Of a stretch of 21,200 bases of DNA, positions 1 to 6,379 are shown piece by piece. The stretch is from Myxococcota bacterium. GTDB taxonomy: Bacteria > Myxococcota_C > UBA6777. The notes under the pieces are model-generated. The model was not told where the DNA came from, ran no database searches, and saw only the letters and a program-made list of their open reading frames with translations. The position numbers and the translations under genes were made by a program. Positions within the stretch are counted from its first letter, which is position 1, and every line of letters begins with the position of its first letter. The stretch spans positions 1 to 21,200 of the forward strand of contig CAUJFU010000142.1 of assembly GCA_963169055.1 (NCBI GenBank), written 5' to 3'.

Positions 1-14
1 TAACAAGGCGCGTA

Positions 15-29
15 TGGGGCAAAGCCCCA
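15..29. repeat. Hairpin remnant of the three-hairpin dispersed element
   Basis: A perfect 6-bp stem TGGGGC/GCCCCA with a 3-base loop is followed by CACAAAA. The right end of the full element at 5054-5116 has the same layout: a 6-bp stem, a 3-base loop and a CACAAAA flank. The remaining part of that element is not recognisable here, so this is either a truncated copy or an independent hairpin. Confidence 0.5.
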
Positions 30-119
30 CAAAACTTTTCGAACAATCGACACCTACACAATATAGAGATCACCCCACAAAACTTATCGAACAATCGACA
101 CCTGCGCAGAAGAGATCAG
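25..119. repeat. Two-copy tandem repeat, period about 48 bp, just downstream of the SDR gene
   Basis: Two copies of a unit beginning CCCCACAAAACTT and continuing through a shared CGAACAATCGACACCT start at 25 and 73. They differ at only a few positions over the first 36 bases, and AGAGATCA follows both copies. The second copy runs into the stop codon of the minus-strand SDR gene (116-118). The first copy begins inside the small hairpin at 15-29, so the duplication seems to have arisen beside a dispersed hairpin element. No function is evident. The plus-strand reading frame across it is not a credible gene. Confidence 0.8.
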
Positions 120-940
120 CCAAGGACTTGAGAGAGAGCGAGATCGATCACGGAGTCAGGCATTTTGGAGAGCAGGAGTTGGGGGAGTTTTTCGGGGGTG
201 ATCAGGTAGCGGGTTTTGGGGCGGGGGGCGTGGATTGCTTCGTAGATCACAAAGCCCACATCTTCGGCAGGAATCGCGTTTGAGTCTGCGCGTTCGATCA
301 TCATTTTGCCGATTTTTTTTGCGCGTTCTTCAAAGACAGAGCCAGCATAAATCTCGGTGTTGGGGTCGGTTTTTCCCCAGATCGCGGTTTTGGTGGGGCC
401 GGGTTGGACGATCACGACCTTCATCCCAAGGGGACCGAGTTCGCGGCGCAGGGCGTCGGAGTAGGCTTCGAGCGCAAACTTGCTCATGCAGTAGGGGCCA
501 AGAAACGGCGTCACAAGGCGGGCGGCGATCGAGCTGATGTTGATGACGCGGCCTTTGGCTTTGTGAAGCAGCGGGAAAAGAGCTTGGGTGAGGTTGGTGA
601 TCCCAAAGACGTTGACTTCAAACTGGGCGCGCATCTCTTCTTCGGGGATATCCATCAACGGGCCACTGACGGATATCCCGGCGTTGTTGACCAGCGCATC
701 AAGGGAACCCGCCTCGGCTTCGAGCTTTTGGACGGCGGCTTGGATCTGTTCGCGGGAGGTGACGTCCAACAGCAAGGGGATGACATGGGGGATCTTGGCA
801 AGCTCTTCCAGATCACTTGTTTTTCTAGCGCAAGCATAGACGGTGTCTCCTGAGCGTGCGAGGATCTCTGTGGCACTGCGACCGATTCCTGTGCTGGCAC
901 CTGTGATCAGGATGCGTTTGTTGGTTTTAGCTTTGGGCAT
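116..940 (-). CDS. Classical short-chain dehydrogenase/reductase (SDR)
   Basis: A 274-aa NAD(P)-dependent oxidoreductase with a single Rossmann domain, presumably cytosolic. It shows the cofactor motif TGASTGIG (residues 13-20), NNAG (85-88), and the catalytic set S137, Y150 and K154 (Y-C-M-S-K). The PGPT segment after beta-6 is typical of the retinol/hydroxysteroid-dehydrogenase-like classical SDRs. An upstream in-frame ATG at 970 exists, but the ATG at 940 has AAGGAG 7 bases ahead of it, so 940 is the chosen start. The gene overlaps the 3' end of the FAD oxidase by 14 bases, which implies co-transcription and probably translational coupling. Substrate is not predictable. The partnership with an FAD oxidase suggests both act on the same intermediate (inference). 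Family assignment is firm; function is open. Confidence 0.93.
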   Translation of the reverse strand: MPKAKTNKRILITGASTGIGRSATEILARSGDTVYACARKTSDLEELAKIPHVIPLLLDVTSREQIQAAVQKLEAEAGSLDALVNNAGISVSGPLMDIPEEEMRAQFEVNVFGITNLTQALFPLLHKAKGRVINISSIAARLVTPFLGPYCMSKFALEAYSDALRRELGPLGMKVVIVQPGPTKTAIWGKTDPNTEIYAGSVFEERAKKIGKMMIERADSNAIPAEDVGFVIYEAIHAPRPKTRYLITPEKLPQLLLSKMPDSVIDLALSQVLG

Positions 941-2405
941 GATCAACTCCTTCGTGGGTGGGGTGGGCAAAGATCTTTTCGACGAATGGGCTGCGGATCA
1001 GATGATGGGGGTCTGCTTGTTGTTTGAGGCGCAGGATCGGCGAGCGTGTCGCCTCGAACATCGCCCGCAAACAAGCGGGCGAAGCAAAGGCATTTTTGGT
1101 CAACCAAAGGCGACCTCCGCGTGCAAGGCAGCGTTCGCTCAATTGTTCGAGGACTGCGCGGGTTCGCTCAAATCGATCTCCACGCAAGTCAACAAAGGCC
1201 ATCGTGACAGCAAATCCTGCGCGTTGATAATTGGGCGAAAACAAAAACGCATCCGCAGGCAAGTACAAAGCATCGGTCAACAACGGCCAGATCCGATGCG
1301 CTTGAAGCAGGGGGGCCGCTTCTTCTTTGAGAAATGCCCGCCCACCTTCGCCTTCAAAGACGAATCCTTGTTGGATCAGTGGGCTTGGGATGCCAAAAAA
1401 CTCGGTGAATCGGCGCATCTTGCGTTGGGTGTCAAAGAAAAAGCTGTATCCAAGCAAGGGATCGACAAACGTTTGGTTTTGCGGGGCAAAGAAGCGGTAG
1501 ATCATCCGCCAGATGCGTTGGCTAAACCACGAACGGCGCATCAACATCTCGGTCGGAACGCGCAGCGGGTGGTGTTGTCGATGCGGAAAATACAGCGGTC
1601 CTGTCGGCTTGTCGGTGTAACGAGAGCGAAAGATCATCCCTCGTTGGTAGTTGGGCCCGCACAACAAGGGAGCCGAAACAGAGTCCCATCCGTCGGGAGA
1701 TCGGGTCCAGTCACGCAGCCGATCAAAGATATCATCGTATTGATCGAACTTATCGATCAGCGTTTCAACATTGCGGCGTTGATCGAGGCGTTGGAGCCTG
1801 TAAGTAATCTCGGTGATCGCTCCAAAATAACCGAATCCTCCGATGGCTGCGTAAAACAGCTCCGCATTTTGTTGGCGGCTGCAAATCAGCATCTCTCCGC
1901 GTGGCGTCAACAAGCGAAACTGTAGAACATGTTCGCCTTCTCGCCCATGAATCGGCGACATCCGCGAAACGCCATTGCTCGAAAGTGTTCCTCCCACCGA
2001 TATCATCGGACTAGAGGGCATGATCGGGGTCATCCATCCCGTCGGCAAAAGCGCTTTTGCGACATCACCCCACAAGGCCCCGGGTTCGACCACCAAAGTT
2101 CCTTGTTCGGTGTCGATCTGTTTGATTTGGTGCAAGGCCAAGAGCGAGATGCTCAGATCGTCATTGAGTGCTTGGGTGTCGAGTGAAAAGCCCGATGCGC
2201 GCAAACTCATCCGACGGCCTTGGTGTTGTGCCTGTGCAAAGATCGCGGCCAAGGCTTCGACGCTCGATGGTGTAAGGCTCTCTGCTTCTGTGTGATGAAA
2301 TCCGCTATAACTGCGCAACCGCGTGCGCTTGGAGGGGATTTCTTGGAGGGGCGTGGCCGTTCCCTTGGTGGGTAAGAGATCGTCGCGTTTGATCGGTTGT
2401 TGCAT
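927..2405 (-). CDS. FAD-linked oxidase (VAO/PCMH superfamily, cytokinin-dehydrogenase-like motifs)
   Basis: A 492-aa flavin oxidoreductase with the FAD-binding half N-terminal (about residues 35-210) and a substrate domain behind it. Seen in sequence: VGGTLSSNGVS (137-147) and GGFGYFGAIT (189-198). Both resemble the FAD-pocket motifs of cytokinin dehydrogenase, and the general layout also fits DprE1-type oxidases. The position where many family members carry the flavin-linking His (G-H-S) reads G72-F73-S74, so covalent histidyl-FAD is not expected. No signal peptide is visible. It is the first gene of a two-gene unit with the overlapping SDR, and lies divergent to the two epimerase genes. The start is the most 5' ATG; its ribosome site is weak. 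Substrate unknown: a sugar-lipid, sterol or aldonolactone would all fit the family. Confidence 0.9.
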   Translation of the reverse strand: MQQPIKRDDLLPTKGTATPLQEIPSKRTRLRSYSGFHHTEAESLTPSSVEALAAIFAQAQHQGRRMSLRASGFSLDTQALNDDLSISLLALHQIKQIDTEQGTLVVEPGALWGDVAKALLPTGWMTPIMPSSPMISVGGTLSSNGVSRMSPIHGREGEHVLQFRLLTPRGEMLICSRQQNAELFYAAIGGFGYFGAITEITYRLQRLDQRRNVETLIDKFDQYDDIFDRLRDWTRSPDGWDSVSAPLLCGPNYQRGMIFRSRYTDKPTGPLYFPHRQHHPLRVPTEMLMRRSWFSQRIWRMIYRFFAPQNQTFVDPLLGYSFFFDTQRKMRRFTEFFGIPSPLIQQGFVFEGEGGRAFLKEEAAPLLQAHRIWPLLTDALYLPADAFLFSPNYQRAGFAVTMAFVDLRGDRFERTRAVLEQLSERCLARGGRLWLTKNAFASPACLRAMFEATRSPILRLKQQADPHHLIRSPFVEKIFAHPTHEGVDHAQS

Positions 2406-2710
2406 GGCGGTTCTATCTTTGCTGTTTTCTCAAGAAAAGGCTGGTGGTGTTGTCTGAGTGGTTTGCGCTTGACAGGGCGGCGTATCTTGCGCAAGGTGCT
2501 TGCGAAATAACAGGCCGACGGCAGCGTTTCGATGCTGCGCTTATGGCTTAGATCCCGAGGGGCCGTCAAGAGGTGCGCGAAAAGTGCGTGGGCGCGTTTC
2601 GCCCTGTCTGTTCGTTCGGTTCGGTTGTTGCGATGTGTCGGGATGGATTAAAAAAGCGATGCGGCTTTTTGCCTTTTTGATTGGAAGGCCGCTGCGGTGG
2701 AGGCGTGTGG
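2406..2710. other. Divergent intergenic region between FAD oxidase and first epimerase
   Basis: About 305 bases with no credible gene. It must contain promoters for both directions, but I could not find a convincing -35/-10 pair. A TTGACA at 2469-2474 has no matching -10 at normal spacing. Visible structures are a short palindrome TTTTCTCAAGAAAA (2428-2441), close to the oxidase start, and a hairpin AAAAAGC/GCTTTTT (2651-2657 with 2664-2670) followed by a T-run, just ahead of the epimerase. The latter could be a weak terminator or attenuator. Confidence 0.5.
2651..2678 (+). terminator. Possible weak terminator/attenuator hairpin ahead of the first epimerase
   Basis: A 7-bp AT-rich stem AAAAAGC/GCTTTTT with a 6-base loop is followed by GCC and a run of five T. 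It sits 32 bases upstream of the epimerase ATG, in the likely 5' leader. The stem is A/T-heavy and the T-run is short, so it may be meaningless. Confidence 0.25.
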
Positions 2711-3736
2711 ATGCGGGTTTTGGTGACGGGAGCCAACGGCTTTATTGGGAGTGCGTTGGTGCAAGCGTTGGTGGAGCGTGGGGATGAAGTGACGTGTGTA
2801 TTGTTCCCGGGAACTTCGGCAACATGGCTCGAAGGCCCGAGCGCGACGATGCTGCATTCCGATATCACCCAACCCAACGAAGCCTTGCGGCAAGCCGTCG
2901 CCCAAAGTGAGTGGATCTTTCATCTTGCGGGGGCGCGCATCGGTCTGACGCCCAAGCATTTTTTTTCCGTCAATGCCGAAGGGACGCGCCGCTTGTTGGA
3001 GATCTGCCGAGCCTCGGCTCCTTCTCTTCGGCGTTTTGTGTTGGTATCGAGTGCGACGGTGTGTGGTCCGTCTCCAACAGGCCAAGCAGCGGATGAAATG
3101 ACGGAGCATCCGATCACTCCCTATGCCCAAAGCAAGCGAGAGGCTGAACGCATCGCGCTTGAAGCTTTTTCCGATATCCCCGTGACGGTCGTTCGCCCAA
3201 CAGCGATCTATGGACCCCGCACGACCGAGTGGGTGGATATGTTGAATCTTTGCGCAAGATGGGGGCGTTATGCGATCTTTGGTTGGTTGCGGCCCGAGGC
3301 GCGGATGGATATGTGCCACGTCGATGATCTTGTTCGGGGAATGTTGCTCGCTGCTGAACATCCCCAATCTATCGGCGAGATCTTCCTTTTGGGTGGCGTC
3401 GATCGCTCTTGGTCCGAGATGGGGCAAACGGTGGCCCGATCTCTCGGTGTTTCGGCCAAACCCTTACGCCTTCCGATCCCGTTGTTGTTTCTCGCTGCTG
3501 CGTTGACCCATCTTCTCAGCTTGATCTTACGCAAGCCCTTCGAGTTCAATCTCTGGCGTGCCGTCGATTTTTCTCAGCCCAATTGGACTTTTTCGAGCGA
3601 AAAGGCGCAGCGGATCTTGGGCTACACTCCGCAAGTCCCTTTCGAAGAAGGCGCACAGCGCACCGTGGATTGGATGTGTCAAGCCAAATGGGTCAAGGCC
3701 CCCAAATCGAAAAACCTCTTGCGTTCGAATGAGTGA
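2711..3736 (+). CDS. Extended SDR, NAD-dependent epimerase/dehydratase family (tandem copy 1)
   Basis: A 341-aa protein with an N-terminal Rossmann fold (TGANGFIG, residues 6-13), the active-site segment SSAT and the catalytic Y-A-Q-S-K, followed by the RPTAIYGP segment typical of nucleotide-sugar epimerases and 3-beta-HSD-like enzymes. A hydrophobic stretch near residues 255-275 may be membrane-associated. A longer frame opens at 2681, but the ATG at 2711 follows TGGAGG by 7 bases and places the glycine motif at the normal distance from the N-terminus. The next gene, 33 bases downstream, is a close paralogue with roughly four of five residues identical, so the pair arose by duplication and is probably co-transcribed. 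Substrate is not predictable: sugar nucleotide, sterol or a ceramide-like ketone are all possible for the family. Confidence 0.93.
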   Translation: MRVLVTGANGFIGSALVQALVERGDEVTCVLFPGTSATWLEGPSATMLHSDITQPNEALRQAVAQSEWIFHLAGARIGLTPKHFFSVNAEGTRRLLEICRASAPSLRRFVLVSSATVCGPSPTGQAADEMTEHPITPYAQSKREAERIALEAFSDIPVTVVRPTAIYGPRTTEWVDMLNLCARWGRYAIFGWLRPEARMDMCHVDDLVRGMLLAAEHPQSIGEIFLLGGVDRSWSEMGQTVARSLGVSAKPLRLPIPLLFLAAALTHLLSLILRKPFEFNLWRAVDFSQPNWTFSSEKAQRILGYTPQVPFEEGAQRTVDWMCQAKWVKAPKSKNLLRSNE

Positions 3737-3769
3737 AGGCTGAGAAGAAACTGTGAAGGAGACGTATGG

Positions 3770-4894
3770 ATGCAGATATTGGTGACGGGAGCCAACGGCT
3801 TTATTGGAAGCGCGTTGGTGCAAGCGTTGGTGGAGCGTGGGGATGAAGTGACGTGCGTGTTGTTTCCAAAGACATCCGCAGAGTGGCTCGAAGGGCCGCA
3901 GGTCAAAATGTTGCACTGCGATATCACCCAACCCAACGAAGCCTTGCGGCAAGCGATCGCTCAAAGCGAATGGATCTTCCATCTTGCAGGGGCGCGCATC
4001 GGCTTGACGCCCAAGCATTTTTTCCACGTCAACGCAGGCGGGACACGTCGATTGTTAGAACTGTGTCGACATGCCCCTTCTCTCCGACGTTTTGTGTTGG
4101 TTTCGAGTGCAACGGTTTCCGGGCCTTCTCCCACAGGAGTTTTGGCCGATGAGGAGCAACACGTCCCGATCACGCCGTATGCGCGCAGCAAACGCGAAGC
4201 GGAGTTGATCGCGCTACAAGAGTTCTCGGATATCCCCGTCACAGTGATCCGCCCAACGGCGATCTATGGACCCCGAACCACCGAATGGATCGACCTGTTG
4301 AATCTTTGTATTTACGCAGGGCGTTACGCCACCTTTGGTTGGCTGCGGCCCGAAGCGCGGATGGATCTCTGCCATGTGGATGATCTCGTTCGTGGGATGT
4401 TGCTTGCTGCCGAACACCCCCAAGCCATCGGCGAGATCTTTGTCTTGGGCTGTTCGGGACTCACATGGTCTGAGATCGGCCAAGCTGTCACAAAGGCGCT
4501 TGGCATACGCGCCAAACCGCTGCGTTTTCCGATCCCTGTCTTGTTTGTCGCAGCCACCTTCACGCATCTTTTGAGCCTGATCCTGCGCAAACCCTTCGAG
4601 TTTAACTTTTGGCGTGCCGTCGATTTTTCTCAACCCAATTGGACTTTTTCGAGCGAAAAAGCTCGGCGGATCTTGGGCTACGTCCCACAAGTCCCCTTTG
4701 AAGAAGGCGCACAACGCACCGTGGATTGGATGTGTCAATCCAAATGGGTCAAGGCTCCCACCCCCAAAGCCCTACAGCCTCCGCCCCAATCTTATACCGC
4801 GCTCCCCGCTACAACCGATCCCTATACTCCCGAACACCAAAGCCCTACAGATTCCGCCCCAACCTTCTCTCACAAGCAATCCCTAAAACGCTGA
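3770..4894 (+). CDS. Extended SDR, NAD-dependent epimerase/dehydratase family (tandem copy 2)
   Basis: A 374-aa paralogue of the preceding gene, with the same TGANGFIG cofactor motif, SSAT segment and Y-A-R-S-K active site. Similarity continues at nucleotide level: the first roughly 90 bases and the segment encoding PFEFN..WRAVDFSQPNW are almost identical, including many third codon positions. AAGGAG ends 8 bases before the ATG. The paralogues diverge after the shared KWVKAP. Copy 1 ends within ten residues, whereas this one carries about 44 extra residues rich in Pro, Gln, Thr and Ser. That tail is encoded by degenerate repeats, so it is probably a read-through extension into intergenic repeat DNA, not a domain. 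Both copies keep the catalytic residues and are presumably active. Substrate unknown. Confidence 0.93.
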   Translation: MQILVTGANGFIGSALVQALVERGDEVTCVLFPKTSAEWLEGPQVKMLHCDITQPNEALRQAIAQSEWIFHLAGARIGLTPKHFFHVNAGGTRRLLELCRHAPSLRRFVLVSSATVSGPSPTGVLADEEQHVPITPYARSKREAELIALQEFSDIPVTVIRPTAIYGPRTTEWIDLLNLCIYAGRYATFGWLRPEARMDLCHVDDLVRGMLLAAEHPQAIGEIFVLGCSGLTWSEIGQAVTKALGIRAKPLRFPIPVLFVAATFTHLLSLILRKPFEFNFWRAVDFSQPNWTFSSEKARRILGYVPQVPFEEGAQRTVDWMCQSKWVKAPTPKALQPPPQSYTALPATTDPYTPEHQSPTDSAPTFSHKQSLKR

Positions 4895-4962
4895 AGCTTC
4901 CCAATACCCTACAGCTTCCGCCACAAGCAATCCTTAAAACGATGAAACTTCCCAATACCCTT
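4769..4962. repeat. Degenerate direct repeats at and beyond the 3' end of epimerase copy 2
   Basis: The clearest pair is a 41-base unit, CACAAGCAATCC..TAAAACG..TGAA..CTTCCCAATACCCT, at 4871-4911 and 4922-4962 (period 51) with only a few mismatches. A shorter motif CCCTACAG..TCCGCC recurs at about 4770, 4847 and 4907. The epimerase stop codon lies inside the first long unit, so the array supplies the end of the coding region and continues into the intergenic space. Confidence 0.75.
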
Positions 4963-5144
4963 GAAAAAAGAGCGTTGTTTGTGTGCGGTACACAAAAAAC
5001 CGTGTTCGCGCCCTATCATGCGGCAGTGCTGTTTGTTTGAAAAACGGAAGTTCACCCCGCCAAATACGGGGTCAAGGGAGCCGCGCTCCCTTGTGGGGCG
5101 TGGGGTGACACCCCACAAAAACAAGCCCAACCGCGTCACTTCGA
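4895..5144. other. Convergent intergenic region with repeats and hairpins
   Basis: This 250-base stretch lies between the convergent epimerase and glycosyltransferase genes and contains no credible gene. It holds the second 41-base direct repeat, a hairpin TTTGTGT/ACACAAA (4978-4984 with 4990-4996) without a T-tract, and the three-hairpin dispersed element at 5054-5116. No classical intrinsic terminator is present. The hairpins may serve that purpose for both genes. Confidence 0.55.
5054..5116 (+). repeat. Three-hairpin dispersed repeat element, copy 1
   Basis: The element contains, in order: CCCCG/CGGGG around a 7-base loop; CAAGGGAGC/GCTCCCTTG with a 3-base loop (9 bp); and TGGGGT/ACCCCA with a 3-base loop. 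The same element occurs in reverse orientation at 20834-20892. Between the copies, stem bases change in compensating pairs (T-A to C-G in the third hairpin, G-C to A-T in the second). It is a REP-like element, probably non-coding and non-autonomous. Its position between convergent genes may help termination. Confidence 0.85.
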
Positions 5145-6284
5145 TCAGTCAAGGATCTCTGTGTGCCGTCCGATCTTGTAGGTTTTTCCGCGCCATGAGA
5201 TGCGGTTGCTCCACGGCGACAACACCAGCAAAAAGAAGTGGAACACCGCAAACACCGGCAAAAGGAAGAACACAGACCACCGAAAAAACGGGCGTTCCAT
5301 CCAATACGCATGGGCTTGATCGCGCAGCCAAACCAACAGCCAAGCCACCGCACAACCCACCAGCGAAGCCCTCGATCCACCCGACAACACCACCCACACG
5401 ATCGCGGGTCCAAGCGGAGCCGCCAACGGTTCGATCAAATAAGCCGCCGTCGCTGTACGCAAACGCACCCGCGCCCAGCGGATATGGCGCTCCAGAAATT
5501 GCGCAAAAGTCCATTGGCGATTATGCGTGTAGATCGGGCGTGTACCATACACGATGCGAAAGCCCGCTTTCCGAAACCAGTTCGACGATATCTCGTCCTC
5601 CACGATGACTTTGTGAAGTGGAGAAAACCCTCCCAATTGGAGAAAGTGCTTCATCCGAAACAATGCTGACTTTCCAAGAACATAGGTGTGTCCTGCAAAG
5701 GCAGCGGCCACCGCAAAACCGCCGAGAATGATCCCGTTGAGGAACATATTTTCGAGGGCGGCAGACCATGTTTCTTCGCCGTCCCCGCAGACCATATTGG
5801 TTGCAATCCCGACGCCCTCTTGATGGTAGGAGCGAACCAGATCGGAGAGATAATTGGGGGGAACACGCACGTTGGAATCGCTAATTAACACCAGATCATA
5901 GCGCACATGGTTGGCGATCGTTTCGAGGTTGGCGACTTTGGGGTTGAGGCTTGGTGTGGGTTCTTGGGCAAAGAAACGCAACGGCAGATCGGGATGTTCG
6001 AGCTGGATCTGCTCGACGACTTCGCGGGCTGGATCGTTGGGATCGGCAGCGGCAAAGACGAGTTCATAACGGGGATAATCTTGAACGCAAAAAGAACGGA
6101 TATTCTCGGCAAGATCATCGTCGATACCTTTGAGGGGTTTCATAATCGAAACCCCGGGAAGCGACTCAGGAAGTGTCGCTGTATTGCGTCTGCGTGTCAG
6201 TCGGAAAACGGCCAACATGCTTGCAAACAGATACAGCGTGGAGATGGTGCAGATCCAAAAAAAGATCGTATCAAGCCGAGACAT
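5145..6284 (-). CDS. Membrane glycosyltransferase, GT21 type (ceramide glucosyltransferase/HpnI-like)
   Basis: A 379-aa GT-A-fold glycosyltransferase. It has an N-terminal membrane segment (about 6-28), then PGVSIMKPLKG at the start of the catalytic domain, DSNVRV with the metal-binding D136 (D2), V-E-D-E around 228-231 (D3) and R-H-I-R-W (266-270), equivalent to the (Q/R)xxRW motif. Hydrophobic segments near the C-terminus (about 285-350) precede the conserved-looking ISWRGKTYKIG tail. Known family members transfer a sugar from a nucleotide sugar to a membrane lipid: ceramide in UGCG, or a hopanoid in HpnI. An upstream frame extends to 6671 across the neighbouring gene, but the ATG at 6284 has GGAGAG just ahead and begins the membrane anchor. 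It follows the HpnA-like gene by 91 bases. The lipid acceptor is uncertain. Confidence 0.9.
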   Translation of the reverse strand: MSRLDTIFFWICTISTLYLFASMLAVFRLTRRRNTATLPESLPGVSIMKPLKGIDDDLAENIRSFCVQDYPRYELVFAAADPNDPAREVVEQIQLEHPDLPLRFFAQEPTPSLNPKVANLETIANHVRYDLVLISDSNVRVPPNYLSDLVRSYHQEGVGIATNMVCGDGEETWSAALENMFLNGIILGGFAVAAAFAGHTYVLGKSALFRMKHFLQLGGFSPLHKVIVEDEISSNWFRKAGFRIVYGTRPIYTHNRQWTFAQFLERHIRWARVRLRTATAAYLIEPLAAPLGPAIVWVVLSGGSRASLVGCAVAWLLVWLRDQAHAYWMERPFFRWSVFFLLPVFAVFHFFLLVLSPWSNRISWRGKTYKIGRHTEILD

Positions 6285-6328
6285 CGGTCTCTCCAAATCA
6301 ATGGATGTGGAAGGGAGTGTTGGAGTTC

Positions 6329-6379
6329 TTTGTGAGGCCCGTCGAACCATCACTTTTGTGAGGCCCGTCGAACCGTCAC
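6329..6379. repeat. Perfect-period 26-bp tandem repeat over the stop codon of the HpnA-like gene
   Basis: TTTGTGAGGCCCGTCGAACC followed by A or G and TCAC occurs at 6329-6353 and again at 6355-6379, differing at one base. The downstream copy on the minus strand is a duplicate of the gene's own 3' end, including its TGA stop (6376-6378). It looks like a recent slippage or duplication event in the gap before the glycosyltransferase. Confidence 0.9.

Noticed and set aside
843-1925. Long plus-strand open frame (about 360 codons) opposite the FAD oxidase
   Set aside because: It is antisense to a gene with clear FAD-domain motifs. Its translation is Arg/Gln-rich with no family-like pattern and no ribosome site.
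2469-2497. TTGACA as a promoter for the first epimerase
   Set aside because: No acceptable -10 hexamer lies 16-18 bases downstream.
2648-3427. Minus-strand frame opposite epimerase copy 1
   Set aside because: Antisense shadow. A similar shadow lies opposite copy 2 only because the two genes are paralogues.
4978-4996. TTTGTGT/ACACAAA hairpin as an intrinsic terminator for the epimerases
   Set aside because: It is followed by A-rich sequence on the plus strand and there is no T-run on the minus strand.
4726-5040. Plus-strand frame in which the 51-base repeats read as 17-residue repeats (QAIPKTLKLPNT / QAILKTMKLPNT)
   Set aside because: Interesting because the period is a multiple of three, but the frame starts inside the epimerase, has no ribosome site and runs into non-coding DNA. 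More likely chance.
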